From the NCBI GenBank assembly GCA_037178675.1, contig JAYMGJ010000680.1:186001-250000 (forward strand): a stretch of 64,000 nucleotides of DNA. The letters are read 5' to 3'. Below the pieces are notes generated by a model. That model saw only the letters and a program-made list of their open reading frames with translations, was not told the origin of the DNA and ran no database searches. Position 1 is the stretch's first letter. Each line of letters starts with the position of its first letter. Of this stretch, positions 34,982 through 47,988 are shown piece by piece. The position numbers were made by a program, and so were the translations under genes. The stretch comes from Scleroderma bovista (taxonomy: Eukaryota > Basidiomycota > Agaricomycetes > Boletales > Sclerodermataceae).

Positions 34982-35183
34982 GCTGGAGGCGAGGCCTTGA
35001 ACTGAAAATCAAGTATGGAAGTTGGAACATGTGAAAGTCAGTGAGGCTAATCCGATGTAATCGAGATGCATTACATACTACTGACTATGCATTAACACCA
35101 TCATTTTGCGAACTCCAACCAATATATCTTCATCGTTCGACGAGCCCCGATATTGGCCAGAACACGTACCGTATCCTTCACTC
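34982..35183. promoter_or_regulatory. Divergent promoter ALG14 / CDC23
   Basis: 202 bp between opposed start codons must serve both genes. The sequence shows no open frame or clear TATA element; individual sites cannot be assigned by eye. Confidence 0.5.
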
Positions 35184-37550
35184 ATGGATTCACCACTAGT
35201 AACCGAGTTGCAGAGGTCAATCAAGGATTGTGCAGACCGCGGGCTCTCTGTTGCAGCTAAGTGGTAGATCATTTGCAACATCAATGTGACATGTTGAATC
35301 AATTCACGTCTCAGGTCGTCCGAGTTGTATCTTTCAATACCTCGACACAAGCGTGAGGCTATACCCGAACATGCCACCGCATTTTCAACCTCGACGCCTG
35401 CCCGTTCTCGCTCGCCACACCCACCACTCTCATTCTCTGCTGCATCTCCAGTTGTCAGTGTTGGACCCCCAATCCAAGGTGGCGCAGGTAACTACGCGTC
35501 CTTGTTGTCCCCCGAGAGGACTACCAATCGGTTGCCAGGAATTGACCTTGAGCAGTCCGAAGAAGCACCTCTTCTTGCTGCCCGAGCCCTTTTCGCATCA
35601 AAAGAATTCAGGAGAGCGGTACATGCCCTTCAGGGATGTAAGAGTCCCAAGGCTCAATTTTTGTTGGTGTACTGTCAATTTCTGGTACGTAGCCAGACTT
35701 CCACATCGAAAATACAAGGGGTGACACTATGGGAAGACTAGTGAGAAAAGGAATGAGAGAAACTGGTACAAGCATTTCAGTTAGTCAAACTATCGGTGCA
35801 AATGTATCCCGCGTGCAACTGATGTCCGCTCCAGATGTCCGCGGACAGCCTCCCATCCCATTCAATCAGTCCTTACTCGATCACCTCGAGTTAGTAAAGA
35901 ATGAGACAGACCCGTGGTTGATGTTCTTGTAAGTCTGCCGTCGGGGTATCAGAATTTCTACCTGGAACTATCAGTGAACAGGAAAGGTCTTTTTCTATCA
36001 CGCCTAAATAGGCGAGAGGAAGCGATCGAAAGCATAATCCACTCTATCAGCGGGTACCCGTGGAATTGGTCGGCATGGACCCTGTTGGGCCGGTGTGTGG
36101 GAGATGCCCAAGAGGTCGGTTTGACACCACCTATCATCTGATGTCAAGGCTGATTCCGTTAGCTTGCATCGCTCCTCCCGCTACTTCCTCTGCCAGCGAG
36201 CCACCCATTAATGCAAATGTTCCAGATCAAAACGATGAACGAGCTCAACAGCCCTACAGAAAATGAGCTTGCCTTGTGTGATCTTCTTCTTAGTGACGAC
36301 TACTTTCGGGGGAACCCCTGGGTCATGAGCTTACGTGCTTGCGTTCTGTATCACCTGCATGGTCATTAGCAATGCCTGATCTCATGGACAAGAACTAACT
36401 TCTGGATTATTGTTTTCAGACTTCGGACAGGCAGAGAAACAATTCGAAAAAATATTAACTGCGGCTCCGCATCGAGTCGATGACATTGATATCTACTCCA
36501 ACATACTCTATGTCACTGAAAATCGACTGAAACTTTCTCGACTTGCACACGAGTTCCTTGAACTGGATAAAGACCGTCCTGAGGTCTGTTGTTTAGTTGG
36601 TAAGTCAGCTCTCGCACACCACCCCACAGAGGGCAACAAATCCTGCAGGAAACCACTATTCCCTGCGCGCCGAACACGAGAAAGCTGTAAAATATTTCAG
36701 ACGGGCCACCGAGCTTGATCGAACCTATCTTTCAGCATGGACTTTGATGGGCCACGAGTATGTGGAGATGAAGAATTCCCATGCTGCTATAGAGGCGTAT
36801 CGACGTGCAGTGGGTATGTACCACATATCCCGGAGATTAATGGTTGTTTACTCTCTACTTCAGACATCAACAGGAAGGATTACCGAGCATGGTATGGCCT
36901 CGGCCAGGCTTACGAACTTTTAAGCATGCATCAGTATGCGCTCCATTATTATCAGCGAGCTACAGCACTTCGGTAAGCAGCGCATCGTACTCTCTCCCAA
37001 CGGGGAGTCTCATGGAAAGTAGACCGTACGATGTCCGTCTATGGCAGGCACAAGCTTCGTGCTACGAGGAGATCGGGTGGTAAGTTATTCTGTCCCTCGT
37101 GGCACAAGCGACCGAATTCATCATTCGCTTAGCACTAGGGATGCTGTGGAATGCCTCAAGCGCGCTCTCCTTGGAGCAGACCCCAGAGAGATTACAATAA
37201 ATTTGAAGCTTGCTAAGCTCCACGAGGAACTAGAGGAGCACACAGAAGCTGTAGCATACCACCAGAGGGTTGTAGAGACCTGTCGAGCGGAAGGTGCGCT
37301 ATTTCATTGAGGCTCTCGGTTGGCAGTTGCATGCTCAAGTGCGTATTTAGGGCGTGCGGTGCAGGATTTCGCGAAATCGAGCATATATGTCGCTCGCCAC
37401 CAGATAATGATACCAGGGGGCGATTTGACCCTTGCCAAAGAATGCCTTGAGCGCATCGCACAGAGTAATGTCGAGGAAGTCACACAAGCTGCTGATTGGT
37501 TGAAAAAACTGAAGTCTGTGATGTTGACAAGGCCACCACATGATACGTGA
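35184..37550 (+). CDS. CDC23: Anaphase-promoting complex subunit Cdc23/APC8
   Basis: TPR scaffold subunit of the APC/C ubiquitin ligase that drives mitotic exit. The start [20 protein letters not shown] is followed across an intron by [17 protein letters not shown] Ser/Pro-rich insert precedes [20 protein letters not shown], the first helices of the APC8 domain. Numerous short introns then separate [104 protein letters not shown] and [20 protein letters not shown]. The last is a classic TPR, followed by [15 protein letters not shown] and [19 protein letters not shown]. The antisense frame at 35078-35377 is a shadow of exon 1. Confidence 0.95.
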
Positions 37551-38105
37551 GGAGATGGCGTAGGTTGTGTGAGGATGCCTTGGACAAAGCATCTATGCTA
37601 CCATGTTTTTACTGTTTTCCCCCTGCGATTCCCTTACCACTAGTAAAAAGTATTTAAGAGGCCGATTAAAGCTCCGCAATATTTGCGAGGCCTGGTTCTG
37701 AGTTCAGAGCGTTCAACATTTGTACTATTTCTTTTGCCCTGCAACTTCGAGCGTGTCTTTCGTTCACTGTCAGAATCTCGATTTCCCCCAATCACGGCAA
37801 TGTCATAGAACAACTTTGGACTGCTGGGAACCTTTCTATTTTTTTTACAGTGGTTTTCTGACCACGCTGTGTATCTTTGCCCTTTATTCACTACATCATT
37901 CTCTTTCTTCATGGATGATGGATAGGGGAAACGGGGCAAACATTGATTCTACCTGTACCAGATCAGGGGTCCTTTATGACCTGTGTATCTGTTGAAGACT
38001 TCAAGTGTAGAAACATTTGTCGATGTACTTGGCAGCTTTCTATATATTTGTTGATGAGGGGTTGCTCAAGGGTCGACCCCCCTGACAGACTTTGACTTTG
38101 CGGCA
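37551..38105. other. Intergenic interval CDC23 to TSR3
   Basis: 555 bp with no convincing coding frame. T-rich and C/T-rich tracts (37800-37900) are consistent with the 3' region of CDC23 followed by the TSR3 promoter and leader. Confidence 0.45.
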
Positions 38106-39156
38106 ATGGGAAAGAACAAAGGCTCTGCGAGAGGCAAGAGGGTCTCCAACCAACGGCGCGCCCCTGGTTGTCTGCGTGGACATGAAGAGGACGGGACCTC
38201 CTTTATCACGAAATCCCGTCGCATTGACGTCCCTGTAGCGATGTGGGTCAGTTTATATTCTCCATTTATCTGCCCGGAAAAGTGATGCATGCTGTATGGC
38301 AGGATTTTGACCATTGTGACCCCCGACGATGTTCTGGAAAGAAACTTGCGAGGCTTGGCTTGATCAAGGACCTTAAGATCGGGACACGCTTTCGTGGCGT
38401 CGTCGTTTCGTGAGTGATGTTCGTCGGTGTGGTCGTCGGTGTGATTTGAGCCTTCATACGCACGGCTGCAGACCAAAGGCCACTGTTGTCATGAGCCCAG
38501 CGGACAGGGACATCGTTGCAAGGGATGGACTGGCTGTGGTCGAATGTTCCTGGGCAAGGGTTGATGACATTCCGTTTTCCAAGATCGCAAGTCCAAACGA
38601 GCGACTGTGTACGTGGACATTCCAGATTATCATGTTTTAGGTGTATTGACCTGCCGTGTTGCGTTCATAGTGCCCTACCTCCTTGCTGCAAACCCCACAA
38701 ACTATGGCAAACCGTGGCGTTTAAACTGCGTCGAAGCTCTTGCGGCCGCATTTTATCTCACAGGATTTGATGACCACGCAAATACGCTTATGGGTGAGTT
38801 TGGATGGGGGGAATCGTTTTGGGATATTAACAAGTATGTTCACTATGTGCACTCGCATTGCTGTCAGAATTACTGACGTGCGCCAAGGCCGCACTTGCAG
38901 AAATACCGGACATGTCAGTCATCTGAAGAAGTTGTAGCCATGCAAGATAGTATCATATCCGAACTGGAGAGGAGCTACGAGGAATCTCGGAAGAACAAAG
39001 GTTTGTACCAGTAGGGTGGTACAAGACTTCATTGACTTGGCTGCACTAGGAAGCACGGAAGATTTACTTGTTCCCAATCCAAACCATGCGACGATAATCG
39101 ATGATGAGGAAGCGGAAGAGGAGGAGGGGGATGACGACGACGACGACAAGGAATAA
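38106..39156 (+). CDS. TSR3: 18S rRNA aminocarboxypropyltransferase Tsr3
   Basis: Transfers the aminocarboxypropyl group of S-adenosylmethionine to the hypermodified pseudouridine in the 18S rRNA decoding site, late in cytoplasmic 40S maturation. The start is [20 protein letters not shown]. After an intron comes the signature [20 protein letters not shown], then [65 protein letters not shown] and [12 protein letters not shown]. After a further intron come [16 protein letters not shown] and a terminal acidic tail ([16 protein letters not shown]) reached through the last intron near 39001-39050. The catalytic core is complete; acidic tails are frequent in this family. Confidence 0.95.
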
Positions 39157-39256
39157 TTTGTTCGCTAGCTAGTAGTATCTACACCAACGATGATAACCAG
39201 CCCTAAATCGTTACTGTTCTGAAAGCACAACCAAACACGACAAAGGCGAAAAGAAA

Positions 39257-40650
39257 ATGCATCCACAAGCATCTCAAAGTTTCTCCTTTCACTCCAGTGG
39301 CGAGCAACCCACCTCGGTCTCAGTCTCGTCGTCGTCCATCACTGCTGGGCCATCCTCATGCACTTTACCCGACTCCCGGGATTGTCCTGCAGATGCCATC
39401 GTTCCACTCAAGTATACATCTGAGGAGGAAATCCAGGCGATCCGTCAAACTGCCGCTGGGTGTGTGTGCGACTGTGCAAACGAATGGTGCCTACATGCTC
39501 ACACTTGGAATTTTTCCACAAAGCTTTGTTGCTTGCCTTGCCGCTGATCATGCTGCTGTCATGCATCCAGATGTCGATACCCCGTTCGCAGACGCCGCAG
39601 ACGTCGTCAATAGGCTTCTTCCGTACCATGTATTCCAGCAGCCTCGTGATGACCTACGTTCATTGACACAGAGGACGCGGTACAAGGGCAAGGAAAAGGT
39701 CGATTGCGGTGAATTGCGACAGGAAATCCAGGGTGAGTGTGCAATGAAGTAACTAGGACGTGATTGTTTCAACCTCCTTGCCAAGATACTCGCTTTGCAT
39801 TGAGCTGTTACAAACGGTTGAAGAAGCTCCAGGGACGTTTCAGAAGGGCACAATTGAATGCTGGCGCAGTGGGTGGTCCCCTGACTTTTGTAATGTTGCG
39901 ACGCCTAATCGCACCTTATAGCGTGCTTCCCCCGACGGACAGGTGTATGCACTGCTAAATGCCATACTAGAAGTAGAGAGAACAGAAACAGCCGTCGTGA
40001 GTTCTGCGTTGCGAACTGCACGGAATGAATTGGATGCCATCCAACGAGAGAAGCGCTTGGCTTCACAACCTACCGTGTCCACGTTTCGGTCGACATATTA
40101 CCCTCAGGTGCAATCACAGCATTACCGACCATATACATATGCATACACCCAACCGTACAGCCACAGCGCGTCAGGCCCGACAACATCGACGTTCTATACT
40201 GCACCTATGGCCTCCCTTTCCCCAGCTGCATCGGCGGGGACGACGGCACCGAATGCAGCTAGTTATACACCCTCGGGTGTGCCCATACCGGTCCAGTTAC
40301 CTGTGACCTCACTTTCTGCGTTACACGCGCTGGGCATTGTACCTGTTCCCATTGCGTCACTACCGCCTCCCGACCAACCACAGCCTGCTGCGGTGCTGAA
40401 GGGCTCAACATCTAATGGGACAATGTTGAGCTTAGATATCAATGTGTCCCTGTTGCAGTCATCACAGATGAGTGGGTTGGCGCTTCTATTGAACTCATTG
40501 ATGTCGAGGGGAGCGAGTTCTGGACAGCCAGGTGCATCGGCGGCTGGTAGTTCGGAGAAAGCCATCGTGACTCCTACCAAGGAATCCAGCCCTAATACTT
40601 CGATTACCGCATCTGGCAAACATGCAAGCAAAAGTGGCAGGACAGTGTAA
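39257..40650 (+). CDS. GLTSCR1-domain protein, candidate SWI/SNF (ncBAF-type) subunit
   Basis: Likely chromatin-remodelling complex component. The start MHPQASQSFSFHSSGEQ is followed by a disordered region and YTSEEEIQAIRQTAAG. Removing the intron with donor gtgtgtgtgc yields FVACLAADHAAVMHPDVDTP and FADAADVVNRLLPYHVFQQP. This is the pattern of the conserved GLTSCR1 domain of human BICRA/BICRAL. A second intron leads to FALSCYKRLKKLQGRFRRAQ and a third to SPDGQVYALLNAILEVERTE, with a helix ending ARNELDAIQREKRL. The rest (about 200 residues) is Ser/Pro/Thr/Tyr-rich and disordered. Membership of a remodeler is known for the animal proteins; for this fungus it is inference. The stop is 90 bp from the convergent mitochondrial carrier. 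Confidence 0.8.
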
Positions 40651-40740
40651 TGTGTTTAGAACGAGACTCGGTTGTTCTGTAAAGTACACCGGACATTGCA
40701 AACTGTGGCTTGATTCAAAGCCGTGCACCACCCCCGCTAT

Positions 40741-41925
40741 CTAGGAAAATGCACCGCTAACGCAACCTAACATCGTCAACCACCACGCGCGGTACAATGC
40801 GCTCCAGCCCTCTTCCTCGATTATCCTCTTTCCGCAGTCGATCAAGCCAATGTAGGGTGCTCGATCCGTTCTCAGCCTGGGGACATGCTTAGCTCAGAGA
40901 GGGATATCGGCGGAGTCAGACACTCACCCAATCACGTCTTCATCAGCACCTGAATACTCTGGACTGCTATCCTCTTGAGACACTGAATTGTACTCTGGGG
41001 ATGCGTGATTCCTCTGGATCGCAAGCCGAATAGAAATAACTTCGAGGGGAGCGAGCACCGCGGTACTTGCGAGCGCCAAGATGAAAAATATGGACATCCT
41101 GACAGAAGAGACATCCTGCCAAATTGAAAAACCGTGATTGCCGGTGAGTTCTGGGAGGATTAGCTGGCGGATGGAACGAAGGACGAGGACGACATAGGTG
41201 ATGTGGGTAACTTGAGCGGCGAGGAGACCTGGGGTGAGGTATAGAATCCAGGGGCGGCGGCGCTCCGTAGGTGTAAATAGGGTATGGCAGGAATATGCAG
41301 CGTCGAACCAAGGCAGCTTATGGGGGGTCGTAATGGCCCTTGGGGAAGATAAGTCTACCAAGGCCGCCCAAAAGAGGGACCGGCCGTGTACTCACCGATC
41401 AATGATGATAGTTTGGGGGAGAGAAAGAAGCATTGCGAATATACTGTACACAAGGGTTCCAAAGACGCCCGCGGAAGGGGCGGTGTATGTTCCATGGCGA
41501 AGATTGCTGTCAGTGAGGAAAATGATGAGGAAGACGGTGATGATGAGAGAGGACATCAATGATGGCACTAGGACGAATGAATGTGGGTCAGTTTTCGTCG
41601 CGCAATAGGTTGGAAAAGGCACAGCACGCACTGAGGCCTTTGTACAAGCCAGGCCAACCCTGTAATAAGATGCGGGGTAGGTGGGGCGCGCGAGTGGACC
41701 GACTACGGAACGCACCTCGATGTCGTGGACCCTCTTGAGCATGGCGACGAAGGACGTGATGACGGGGCCAGTGTGAGGCTGTGCATCGCCCTCAGGATCG
41801 AGCTGGAGGCCCTTTGGGTTGTAGTTTGCCCTGAACCGAACGAGGACGCCGGTGAGGGGGACCAGAAGGGCCAGCGAGATGGCCAGCGAGGCCAGGAGGA
41901 GAATTGTGTCCAAGAGACTGAGCAT
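40741..41925 (-). CDS. Mitochondrial carrier (SLC25-like) family protein
   Basis: Inner-membrane (or possibly outer-membrane) transporter with three degenerate Solcar repeats. The start MLSLLDTILLLASLAISLAL at 41925 is a membrane helix, followed by PLTGVLVRFRANYNPKGLQL and, across an intron, GWPGLYKGL, the conserved matrix-side motif. The second repeat contains YSIFAMLLSLPQTIIIDRAI and WILYLTPGLLAAQVTHI. The third has STAVLAPLEVISIRLAIQRN, where PLExxxxR is a recognisable variant of the carrier signature, and ends after the last intron with GKRIIEEEGWSALYRAWWLT. Only the third signature is near-canonical, so this belongs to a divergent branch whose substrate cannot be read from the sequence. 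Confidence 0.82.
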
Positions 41926-43174
41926 GGTGGAAGGAGGAGAGTGGACAGGCTGCGGGTCTGTTTGACAGCCCGAACAGCGCCTAAACGGGTTATTCTGCTC
42001 TTGACCTCGAACCACCACCACGTCTGCTGGTGGCCACGGTAGCTTGGCTTGCCACTACGGTAGTATACTCGACTGGTGTTTTCAATCATTCCTCGCTGCT
42101 CCACCCCTTACTAGCTTGGTTTGGGGCACCCTTTTCTGCACGACGTGCGTGCACGGATGGCCACTCGGGTGGTCGGTGTTCCTTGATGACGGGCATCTTC
42201 GTAGGTCGAACCTGCATACTCTCTAATCATGATTCCACCTAGCTACTGGAGCTTTTTCAGTGGTTCGATGTTTGATCAAATGCTTCAACACTGCCTGCTG
42301 TTGCGAGCAGCTGGCTGCAGTTTTCTTCAAACTTCCCACCATTACTTGCTGATAGCTCCAGAAGGAAATTCGGAGACATGGCCGAAAAGAACATGCAATC
42401 GCGGTGTTTCTCATTCATCCACAGTGCACACGGTTTTAAACTGTGTATTCTATGTCTGTGGATTGCGAACGTCCACCGAACAACGGAGCCCTCGTTGTGG
42501 CGTCCATGCCGAGATTCCCATCGTCGCAATATCTTGCTGTACTTTGAAACCTTTTACTTCAATCCTTTACCCTCGGGGCAATGCCCTCTTGATTATACGG
42601 GGCTTCCAACCCTCCAACCATCACGAGAACACCCTACTGTCGTGACACTTTGGGTGTAATTACTGCTCACGGTGTGTTCCACATTTTCTGAGTCTTATTA
42701 TTCTCCTGATGAGAAAGGCCATGGATCTCCGTGTCCCCTCCATCTCAGAACCAACACACTTTAATTGCATTTGACAGGTTGACGACCTGACAGGCTCAAT
42801 CCATCCCATTCTGCTTTCCAACATACCTGGTGGACACAAGTGACGTCTGACTTGCTTGAAATCATCGCTGCTCTCTCATCCCACCTATTCCATCTCATTC
42901 CTAAACCCAATACTCCAAGGTCGTCTGTACGATTACGCTCCGCACGCTTCGATGGTCCTCCTGAATACTTGTCCGCCTACCATGCCCTTGTTATGCAGTT
43001 TATATCCTCCATGTCCTCATGTATAGTAGCTAGAGTGGAATATAATATTATCGTGCCACACTGCATTGACTCTCCGACGTTGCGACTGCCTTGCGTTTGT
43101 TCTCCCATCACCCTACAAGGGGGCCGCCCTGCTTCCATTCCTCCGGATACCTTGACCTGCTAACAACGTTACCC
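41926..43174. other. Long divergent interval between carrier and FUN30
   Basis: 1.25 kb between opposed start codons. Frames at 42229-42645, 42378-42659 and 42840-43163 are open but lack domain patterns or splice-bounded continuity. C/T-rich stretches near 42870-43170 are consistent with a FUN30 leader. I see no RNA gene or repeat. Confidence 0.45.
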
Positions 43175-46100
43175 ATGGCCACAGACGGCGACGTCGAGGC
43201 TAATAGGGTCAGTGCTTGCATGAGTTTTGCGACCTTTTTCATTGGTTTTCTTACAAGCGCCCGTTATCTTGTTCTTGCTAGAAAGCTGCCCTAGACGGAC
43301 TCCGGTTCCGTAAAACAGCACGACAAGATACGCCCGACCTTGGAACATCTCAGTCAACGCTCACGAACGCCTCTGCCTACCCAATCTCTGCCCTACCAGC
43401 GCAGTCGAGGGATGCGTCTGCCGGCTTCCGCTACGTTCCACCTTCCATACCGCTGGACAGTACCGTGCTCGTACCCAACTCTAGTCCTATCCCTTCAGAC
43501 AGCCCCAACCATCAGCACCTCCCCCACCACCAGAAAAGCATGCACGAAATGCCCCAGAGCTACTGCACGCCTTGGAGCCAGCCCAGCCAGCCAGCCCCCA
43601 CTGATCCTCTCTCAGCTCCCAGCGGCCTTGTCAACAACGCGCGGCCTATTTACGCGTCGTTCACGCGTATTCCTGCAGGGGATGGACGGAGACTTTCGGA
43701 TACAGACGGATACGCGAACGAGGGACCACCTAGGAAACGAATAAACCGCGGCGATCACCTCTACAACCAGCCTGCCACTCCCAAAGGTTGCACACCCGAG
43801 CAACACAATGTACTGGTTTCCGACTCTCCTGAAATACAAATCCATGGGTACAAACGCAAGTCAATTATGGCATCACCGTCATCGGATGATTCAATGCCAG
43901 ACGTCCGGCATTCTCTAGATGCGCCTGGTCCGTCAGGCCGGTCTCGCATCGTGCGGGGACAACGACCTAGTCCATCCGAGCCCAACGCCCACAGAGACAC
44001 GATACAAAGCAAGGATGCATTCACCAAATTCAAGATATCAAATCCGGAGAGAGATCCTACACTCATACAAGCCGCATGGGACCAAGCCGGAGGAGATATC
44101 AGGAAAGCAACTGACCTTCTGCACGATCCGTCCTGGAGACCCCCACCTCCCCGCAGTGACCAGAGTCCATCTGCATCGCTTCCTGATGTTTATTCTGAGA
44201 CTGGAAGAGTATCTGAGGTTGACGAAGCTAACAAGGCATCCCGTGCTGCTATGAAAGAGAAGGCAAAGAAGTCGTCGATATATGCTAATAGATCCATCCT
44301 TGATACCACTCAAATGTCACCCGTCACTTCGACCTCCATTGGACCACTCGTAGCATCTCCAGTATCTCCGTCTACTCCCATGGTCAGGCCACCCCGCCGG
44401 AGACGAATCAATGCAGCCCTGATGTCAGATTCTGAGCAGTCGGACAGTGATCGTTCTCGTTCTTCCTCGAAACGTCCCCAGGCAGTGAATGGTACCGAGA
44501 AGAGTGCGTTTGACTACTTCAACATGGCCGACGCAAACTCGCTTCAGGAGTTGACTGGTGGGTCGCTGGTCTTCGTAATTATTGGCGAACAACTTACCAT
44601 ATCATTTGCCAGGTTGTTCGCAAGAACAAGCTGAGTCGATAATATCCCTGAGGCCCTTCCATTCCGTCGACGACCTCAACGATAAACTTGGCCAAGGAAA
44701 GAAGAAGGCCGGGCCCGCTGGCATTAGCCGTCGGATGTTCGAAGACTGCCAGCGGGTATTGAGTGGTTATGGAGCGGTGGACAGCGTTCTCGAGAAGTGC
44801 GAACGAATTGGAGCGAGTCTTCGCGCTGCAATCGCTTCGTGGGGCTCCGAGGATAATAATGCAAAAGGAAAGAGGAAAGAGGACTTGGTTTTCGGTGAAG
44901 CCGATGAGGGTTCCCTGAACTTGCGCTCGTTACAAACAGCCAAGGACGATGGGTCGAAGCATTACCCTGCGAAACAACCTGCGATGTTACCAGAAGGAGT
45001 AATGCTGAAGGAGTACCAGCTATTGGGCGTCAATTGGTTATACCTGCTCTACATGAGAGAGTATAGTTGCATACTTGCGGATGAAATGGGTACGTGCCTA
45101 TGTCAGCTTTCCCTTTTACCTTGTTGAGATGTGCTTCAGGCCTCGGTAAAACGATCCAAGTCATTAGTTTCTTTGCTCATTTGAAGGAGAAAGGTGGTCT
45201 TGGACCTCACCTTGTTGTCGTACCGTGCGTCTTATGTTGCGTATATTGTTTAGTCTTGGTCACATCGCGTCTTAGATCGTCGACACTGGAGAATTGGTGC
45301 AGAGAGTTTGCACGCTTCGCGCCTTCAATATCGATCCAAACGTACTACGCTGGAAAGGAAGAGCGTTCTGCACTTCGGCAGACTCTTGTGGAGACCCAAC
45401 GACGGCATAGCAAGAGCGGAGCTGGTTGGGAAGTTCTCATCACGACGTACCAGCTTGCCCAAGGAGACGAAAGAGACCGCAAGTTCTTTAGGAGGATAGA
45501 GTGGGATGTTAGTTCGGACGTACTTGACAGTCTTCCGACGGTCATTGAATCATTTCTCTTTGCAGAGCATCGTTTTCGACGAGGGCCATTCCCTGAAAAA
45601 CTTTCAGTCACAGCGGTATCAGGCGTTATTGAAGTTCGAGGCCAGGTGGCGTCTTCTCCTTACTGGTACCCCGCTACAAAATAATCTGCAGGAACTTGTG
45701 GTATGTAAGCTGCAGTGAATTCTTCCGGTGAGATACATTGATCATTCACAGTCCCTTCTCAATTTCATATTACCAAATCTTCTTGGTGATACCATGGACT
45801 CTCTTCGAGCTATATTCAAGACGAAAGGGGATGCCAAAGCTACGCTGTTGTCACAGGAGCGCATCTCAAGAGCGAAGAAAATGATGACACCGTTTGTCCT
45901 ACGACGGCGGAAAGACCAAGTTCTGAAGGATCTTCCTCTGAAAACAGAGCGAGTACAGTGGTGTGAGATGACGGATCACCAACGATCAATATATCGTGAC
46001 ACCTTGCAACGTTCCAGGAAGACTATTCTCGAAGTGGAGACGGGTACTCCGAGCACGTCGGGCACTTCAACGCCTAACAGAACCAGCAAGCCTGCGAAAA

Positions 46101-47127
46101 AATCAAAGGCTGTTCGTCCAAAGGATAAATATGCAGAGAACAGCTCCAATGTACTCATGGATCTACGCAAGGCAGCTTTGCATCCTATGCTTTTTAGAAA
46201 GTTGTTTACGGACCAAGTATTAACCTCGATGACGAAGGTGTTGCTCAAGGAACCTGATTTCAAGAAACGAGGTGCCATCTTTCAGTACGTGAAGGAGGAC
46301 ATGGAAGTTATGACAGATGCCGAATTGCAGTTCTTCTGCCAAGGCTACAAGGTGAATGTCACGTCCTCTGATGGAATGCGTCATTGTACTTAGACGTCAA
46401 TAGTCGACCCGTAAATTTCTCCAAGATGATATGTGCTACCTTGATTCCGGCAAGATTACTGCATTACTACGCCTGCTAGAAGAGTATTTCTCTCAAAAAC
46501 GCAAGATTCTCATATTTTCTCAGGTTGGTTGGAGTGTGTCTCAACGCGTATTCTGAATACCTGACCTTTGTAGTTCACTCAAATTCTAGATATTCTCCAA
46601 TCTATCCTCCAGTTAAGAAATATCAAATATCTGTTACTGACCGGCTCCACTGCCGTGGATGTCCGACAGTCTTTGGTTGATGAATTCACTGAAGACGAAT
46701 CAATCCCTGTTTTTCTGTTGTCCACCAAGGCCGGGGGGATGGGTATTAATCTCACAGCCGCAAGCGTGGTCATCATGTGCGTCAGAATTTTACTATTGCT
46801 CGAATTATTTGAATATCAAGACAATGTAGGTTTGACCACGACTTCAATCCCCACAACGACAGGCAGGCTCAAGATCGCGCTTATCGTATTGGCCAAAAGC
46901 GGGATGTCGAGGTTGTGAAATTGATCACTCGGGGCACGATAGAAGAGGATATGCTTCGTCTGGGTGAGACCAAGCTGGCATTAGACGAGGCTGTGGCCGG
47001 GGATGGTGAGGAAGCTGAAGGTGACACGGGAGAGAGCGCGCAAGAGAAGGAGATGAAGATATCATTGATGAATGTGCTGAGGAAACAGCTGGAGCAACAA
47101 GATTCTGCAATACCTTCCCCTGCATAG
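43175..47127 (+). CDS. FUN30: SNF2-family chromatin remodeler Fun30/SMARCAD1
   Basis: ATP-dependent nucleosome remodeler acting in heterochromatin silencing and DNA-end resection. The start [11 protein letters not shown] is followed, after an intron, by a long Ser/Pro-rich region. A CUE ubiquitin-binding domain lies around 44035-44145 ([32 protein letters not shown]). A conserved helical segment follows ([16 protein letters not shown]). The ATPase core has [36 protein letters not shown] (Walker A, split by an intron), [16 protein letters not shown], the DEGH box in [74 protein letters not shown] and [18 protein letters not shown]. All helicase motifs are visible. Roughly a dozen introns are present. 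Confidence 0.95.
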
Positions 47128-47246
47128 TTACGCCCACTCAGTAGAGAATAATGGACAGTATACAGCTTGGTTTGAACTTCACGTTATTTTTTTGTGTAAC
47201 GTAGAGATACCATCAGGCACTTTCTATTTACTCGATTGTCTTTTGC

Positions 47247-47988
47247 TCAGGCAAAAACAGATAAACCGCGAATCATCCGATCAACTGTGGCCCGGAAGTG
47301 CTCGTTGTCAATTCCTTGTTCCCGAGAGTCCATGGGGACCAGTGGATTTCGGACAATGTAATCCACGAATGGACCGCTGTAGATTTGGCGCAAGGTAAAC
47401 CGTAAGCCCTCGGCAGAAGGATCGCTCAACATGACAAATTTGTAGCCCGACAGTGTTTCATACAGGTGTAATTTGTATGTTGACGTGCGATAGCTCGTGA
47501 ATTGTTCATCTCTACTCATTGAGAAATATTGATAAGAGACGGTTATACAGGGAGTACAGGCGCACCTTCTGGAAAGTCTTTTGACCATGTGTCTTAAAGA
47601 GAGTATGACACCATACACGAGCTTTGCTTCCTCGTCAAAAGTCAGTGTGTTTGACTTTTGTCCATCAGTTGTTGGCCCATCGACCAACGAAGGATCTTCG
47701 CCAATAGCTACAACAGCGCCAGTAGTAGATGAAAGGGTATTTCTTGGGCTGCTGAATGTTGACGAGGAAGCGGCCGTGGTGCCAACTGTCCGTGGTGCGA
47801 CGGCACGCGATACCGCGAGTAGAATGCCACCTTCGATGGCAGGCCTTGGTTGCTTGGTTCGGTGCCAATCATGGTAATATACACAGGCACAATGCCTGTA
47901 CAGTTTGCACAGAATCACAGTTCGTTCATGTATGAATGGATCAGGGCATCACATACCGATCGAAGATATAAAGGCTGTATATTGTCAT
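47247..47988 (-). CDS. BET5: TRAPP complex subunit Bet5/TRAPPC1
   Basis: Core subunit of the TRAPP guanine-nucleotide exchange factor for Rab GTPase Ypt1 at ER-Golgi membranes. The start MTIYSLYIFDR at 47988 joins across a 61-nt intron to HCACVYYHDWHRT, the family's opening beta strands. A low-complexity Ser/Thr insert follows, then EEAKLVYGVILSLRHMVKRL, and after a second intron FTSYRTSTYKLHLYETLSGY, KFVMLSDPSAEGLRFTLRQI and YSGPFVDYIVRNPL, the longin fold. The insert (about 47820-47660) makes it longer than yeast Bet5. It converges with FUN30, 119 bp apart. Confidence 0.93.

Noticed and set aside
35078..35377. 99-residue minus-strand open frame
   Set aside because: Antisense of CDC23 exon 1 and its promoter; the sense reading is supported by good splice sites and conserved sequence.
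42229..43163. Overlapping plus-strand frames before FUN30
   Set aside because: Low-complexity, no conserved motifs, and FUN30 has a well-supported start at 43175 with its own first intron.
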